Source: Mesobacillus jeotgali
GTDB lineage: Bacteria > Bacillota > Bacilli > Bacillales > Cytobacillaceae
Length of the DNA: 64,000 bases
Reading direction: 5' to 3'
Assembly: GCF_002874535.1 (NCBI RefSeq)
Contig: NZ_CP025025.1
Span: forward strand, 4,149,353-4,213,352
Positions within the stretch are counted from its first letter, which is position 1, and each line of letters opens with the position of its first letter. Positions 62,885 through 64,000 of the stretch are shown here, piece by piece. Made by a program: the position numbers and the translations under genes. The notes beneath the pieces are model-generated. The model saw only the letters and a program-made list of their open reading frames with translations. It made no database searches and was not told the origin of the DNA.

Positions 62885-64000
62885 GGTACGCTACCTCCTC
62901 TTGCTTGCTTTGTACTGAGGATAACAGCTTCACGAGCGTTGGTTTTCCTTTTTTGACGACATAGCCGAAGCCTGGCGGAATTTCCTGGTACATATCGTTT
63001 GTCACCTTGCCGAGCTTCATGACGTACTGGTCTGTGATGCCATTGCCTGCCCAGATGAAATCGCTAAGCGATACATGCTGCTTGAACCAGCTTTCGAATG
63101 AGATTGAGCTCAGCTTATCGGCACTGTCTGAGATGATCAGGTTTACATTGAGGCCATTGCCTTTTTCAAGGAAGACCTTGAGCTTATCCTGGCCGTCCGG
63201 CGACAGATACATCATTAAATCGGTGAAGGAATCGATGATGCAGGTGATGTTGCCGAATACTGGCGGCTGCTCGCCTGCTTCGATTGCATCCTTCGTCGTA
63301 TTGTTCCGGTGGACGAGCGTATTGAACAGGTAGACGATAGTGTCTTCGAGTTCGGATGTCTCAAAAATATACTTATAATCCTGCGTGCGGCCCGCCGCGA
63401 AGTGCTCATTAGGGTCGATGACAATCAATTCCCTGCCTTCTGAAGCGGTGAAAATTTCAGAAACTCCCTGCATGAAGCTTGAGCATTGATCATTTTGCAG
63501 CGCAGTAACCACGTTTACATAGTTGCCAAGGAAATCGAAATGAGCTGTTTTCAGAGAGTTTTTCTCAATCCCGACTGGCACTTTGTTACTGTTCATATTT
63601 TTCGCTTCATCACGCAGATAATCCAGATCGACTTTCTCAGGAAGGATCGGAACACGCATTGCGGCCGGCTGCATCCATGATTCCCGCAGGCCTTTGCAGT
63701 AATCGGTGATGAAGGTATACATATTGTCTATATCGCTTGTGATATGGGCCGTCTGGAATTCAAATGTTGTATCACTCTTGAAAATGCCGCGTCCCTTCGA
63801 TTTGGATGGATACACTCCTTCTGTATTGCCCAGTACGCCCGAGTATTCACTCTGGTCATTCAGCTGGAGCACATACATCTGCTTAAAGTTCTGTAGCAGC
63901 CTGTAGCGTATCGCTCCCGTATTGATCGCTGTGACAATGAAATAAATCCCGTATTTTAACCCCTCACGCGTCAGGAACGAAATTCCTTCCTCAAGCTCTT
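62877..64000 (-). CDS. essC: T7SS ATPase EssC, C-terminal part (continues beyond window)
   Basis: The last about 374 codons of the FtsK/SpoIIIE-type secretion motor. The visible part holds the end of the second ATPase domain (GLKYGIYFIVTA, YVLQLNDQSEYSGVLG, KGRGIFK) and the third ATPase domain. In the third domain the P-loop position reads FLGNYVNVVTALQ, without the Lys-Ser/Thr of Walker A, so this domain is degenerate. A Walker B-like ITCIIDSF is present. Identity rests on the EsaB and WXG100 neighbours and family pattern. Confidence 0.85.
   Translation of the reverse strand, partial: ELEEGISFLTREGLKYGIYFIVTAINTGAIRYRLLQNFKQMYVLQLNDQSEYSGVLGNTEGVYPSKSKGRGIFKSDTTFEFQTAHITSDIDNMYTFITDYCKGLRESWMQPAAMRVPILPEKVDLDYLRDEAKNMNSNKVPVGIEKNSLKTAHFDFLGNYVNVVTALQNDQCSSFMQGVSEIFTASEGRELIVIDPNEHFAAGRTQDYKYIFETSELEDTIVYLFNTLVHRNNTTKDAIEAGEQPPVFGNITCIIDSFTDLMMYLSPDGQDKLKVFLEKGNGLNVNLIISDSADKLSSISFESWFKQHVSLSDFIWAGNGITDQYVMKLGKVTNDMYQEIPPGFGYVVKKGKPTLVKLLSSVQSKQEEVAYHG

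Overview
The window looks like a chromosome segment of a motile, competence-capable Gram-positive bacterium of the Bacillaceae (Bacillus/Mesobacillus-like). Evidence: Bacillus-type ribosome binding sites with many GTG/TTG starts, ComK, GlpP, a class D sortase, the mbl-flhO-flhP-fabZ-ywpF-ssbB-ywqA/ywqB gene set in an order close to that of Bacillus subtilis, and a Firmicutes-type (T7SSb) type VII secretion locus. No rRNA, tRNA, intact insertion sequence, prophage or CRISPR array was seen. All assignments come from reading the sequence; no database search was run.

Layout. 1-7900: glycerol/glycerol-3-phosphate catabolism (ugpE partial, ugpA, ugpC, glpQ, glpD, glpK, a decayed glpF, glpP), with GlpP-type leader hairpins before ugpC, glpD and the glpF remnant. 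8000-10130: a competence-related group (comK, a small sigma-70 factor, an IDEAL-domain protein). 10500-17400: cell-surface genes (acidic LPNTA protein with sortase D, two amidases, a secreted 5'-nucleotidase, a VanZ-like protein) and a dispersed Bacillaceae repeat. 17900-30050: an oligosaccharide locus (binding protein, two permeases, GH3, GH94, GH13, LacI regulator) whose best parallel is beta-1,2-glucan (sophorooligosaccharide) use in Listeria innocua. 30300-36000: gtaB, small genes, a LysM-NlpC/P60 endopeptidase and an orphan yknW-yknX-like pair. 36250-48200: ywqB-ywqA, ssbB, ywpF, fabZ, flhP, flhO, mbl. 48700-64000: a long minus-strand T7SS island: essC (partial), esaB, lipoprotein, lipase-like toxin candidate, helical partner, two WXG100 proteins, FHA protein, PP2C phosphatase, Ser/Thr kinase with TPRs, a membrane protein packed with Thr motifs, and a 1795-residue Ig-like repeat protein.

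The two most unusual signals are: (i) the T7SS island carries its own kinase/phosphatase/FHA circuit and a membrane protein with eight FHA-type Thr motifs, plus a toxin module resembling the reverse-architecture lipase TslA of Staphylococcus aureus; (ii) four intergenic arrays share a strict 21-bp period (two helical turns) but use three different core words (CCGGTT/CCAGTT, AATTGCAC, TTCCGCGA) with unrelated spacers. A 27-bp REP-like element is also scattered around the SNF2 and T7SS genes and forms the 3' end of the PP2C gene.
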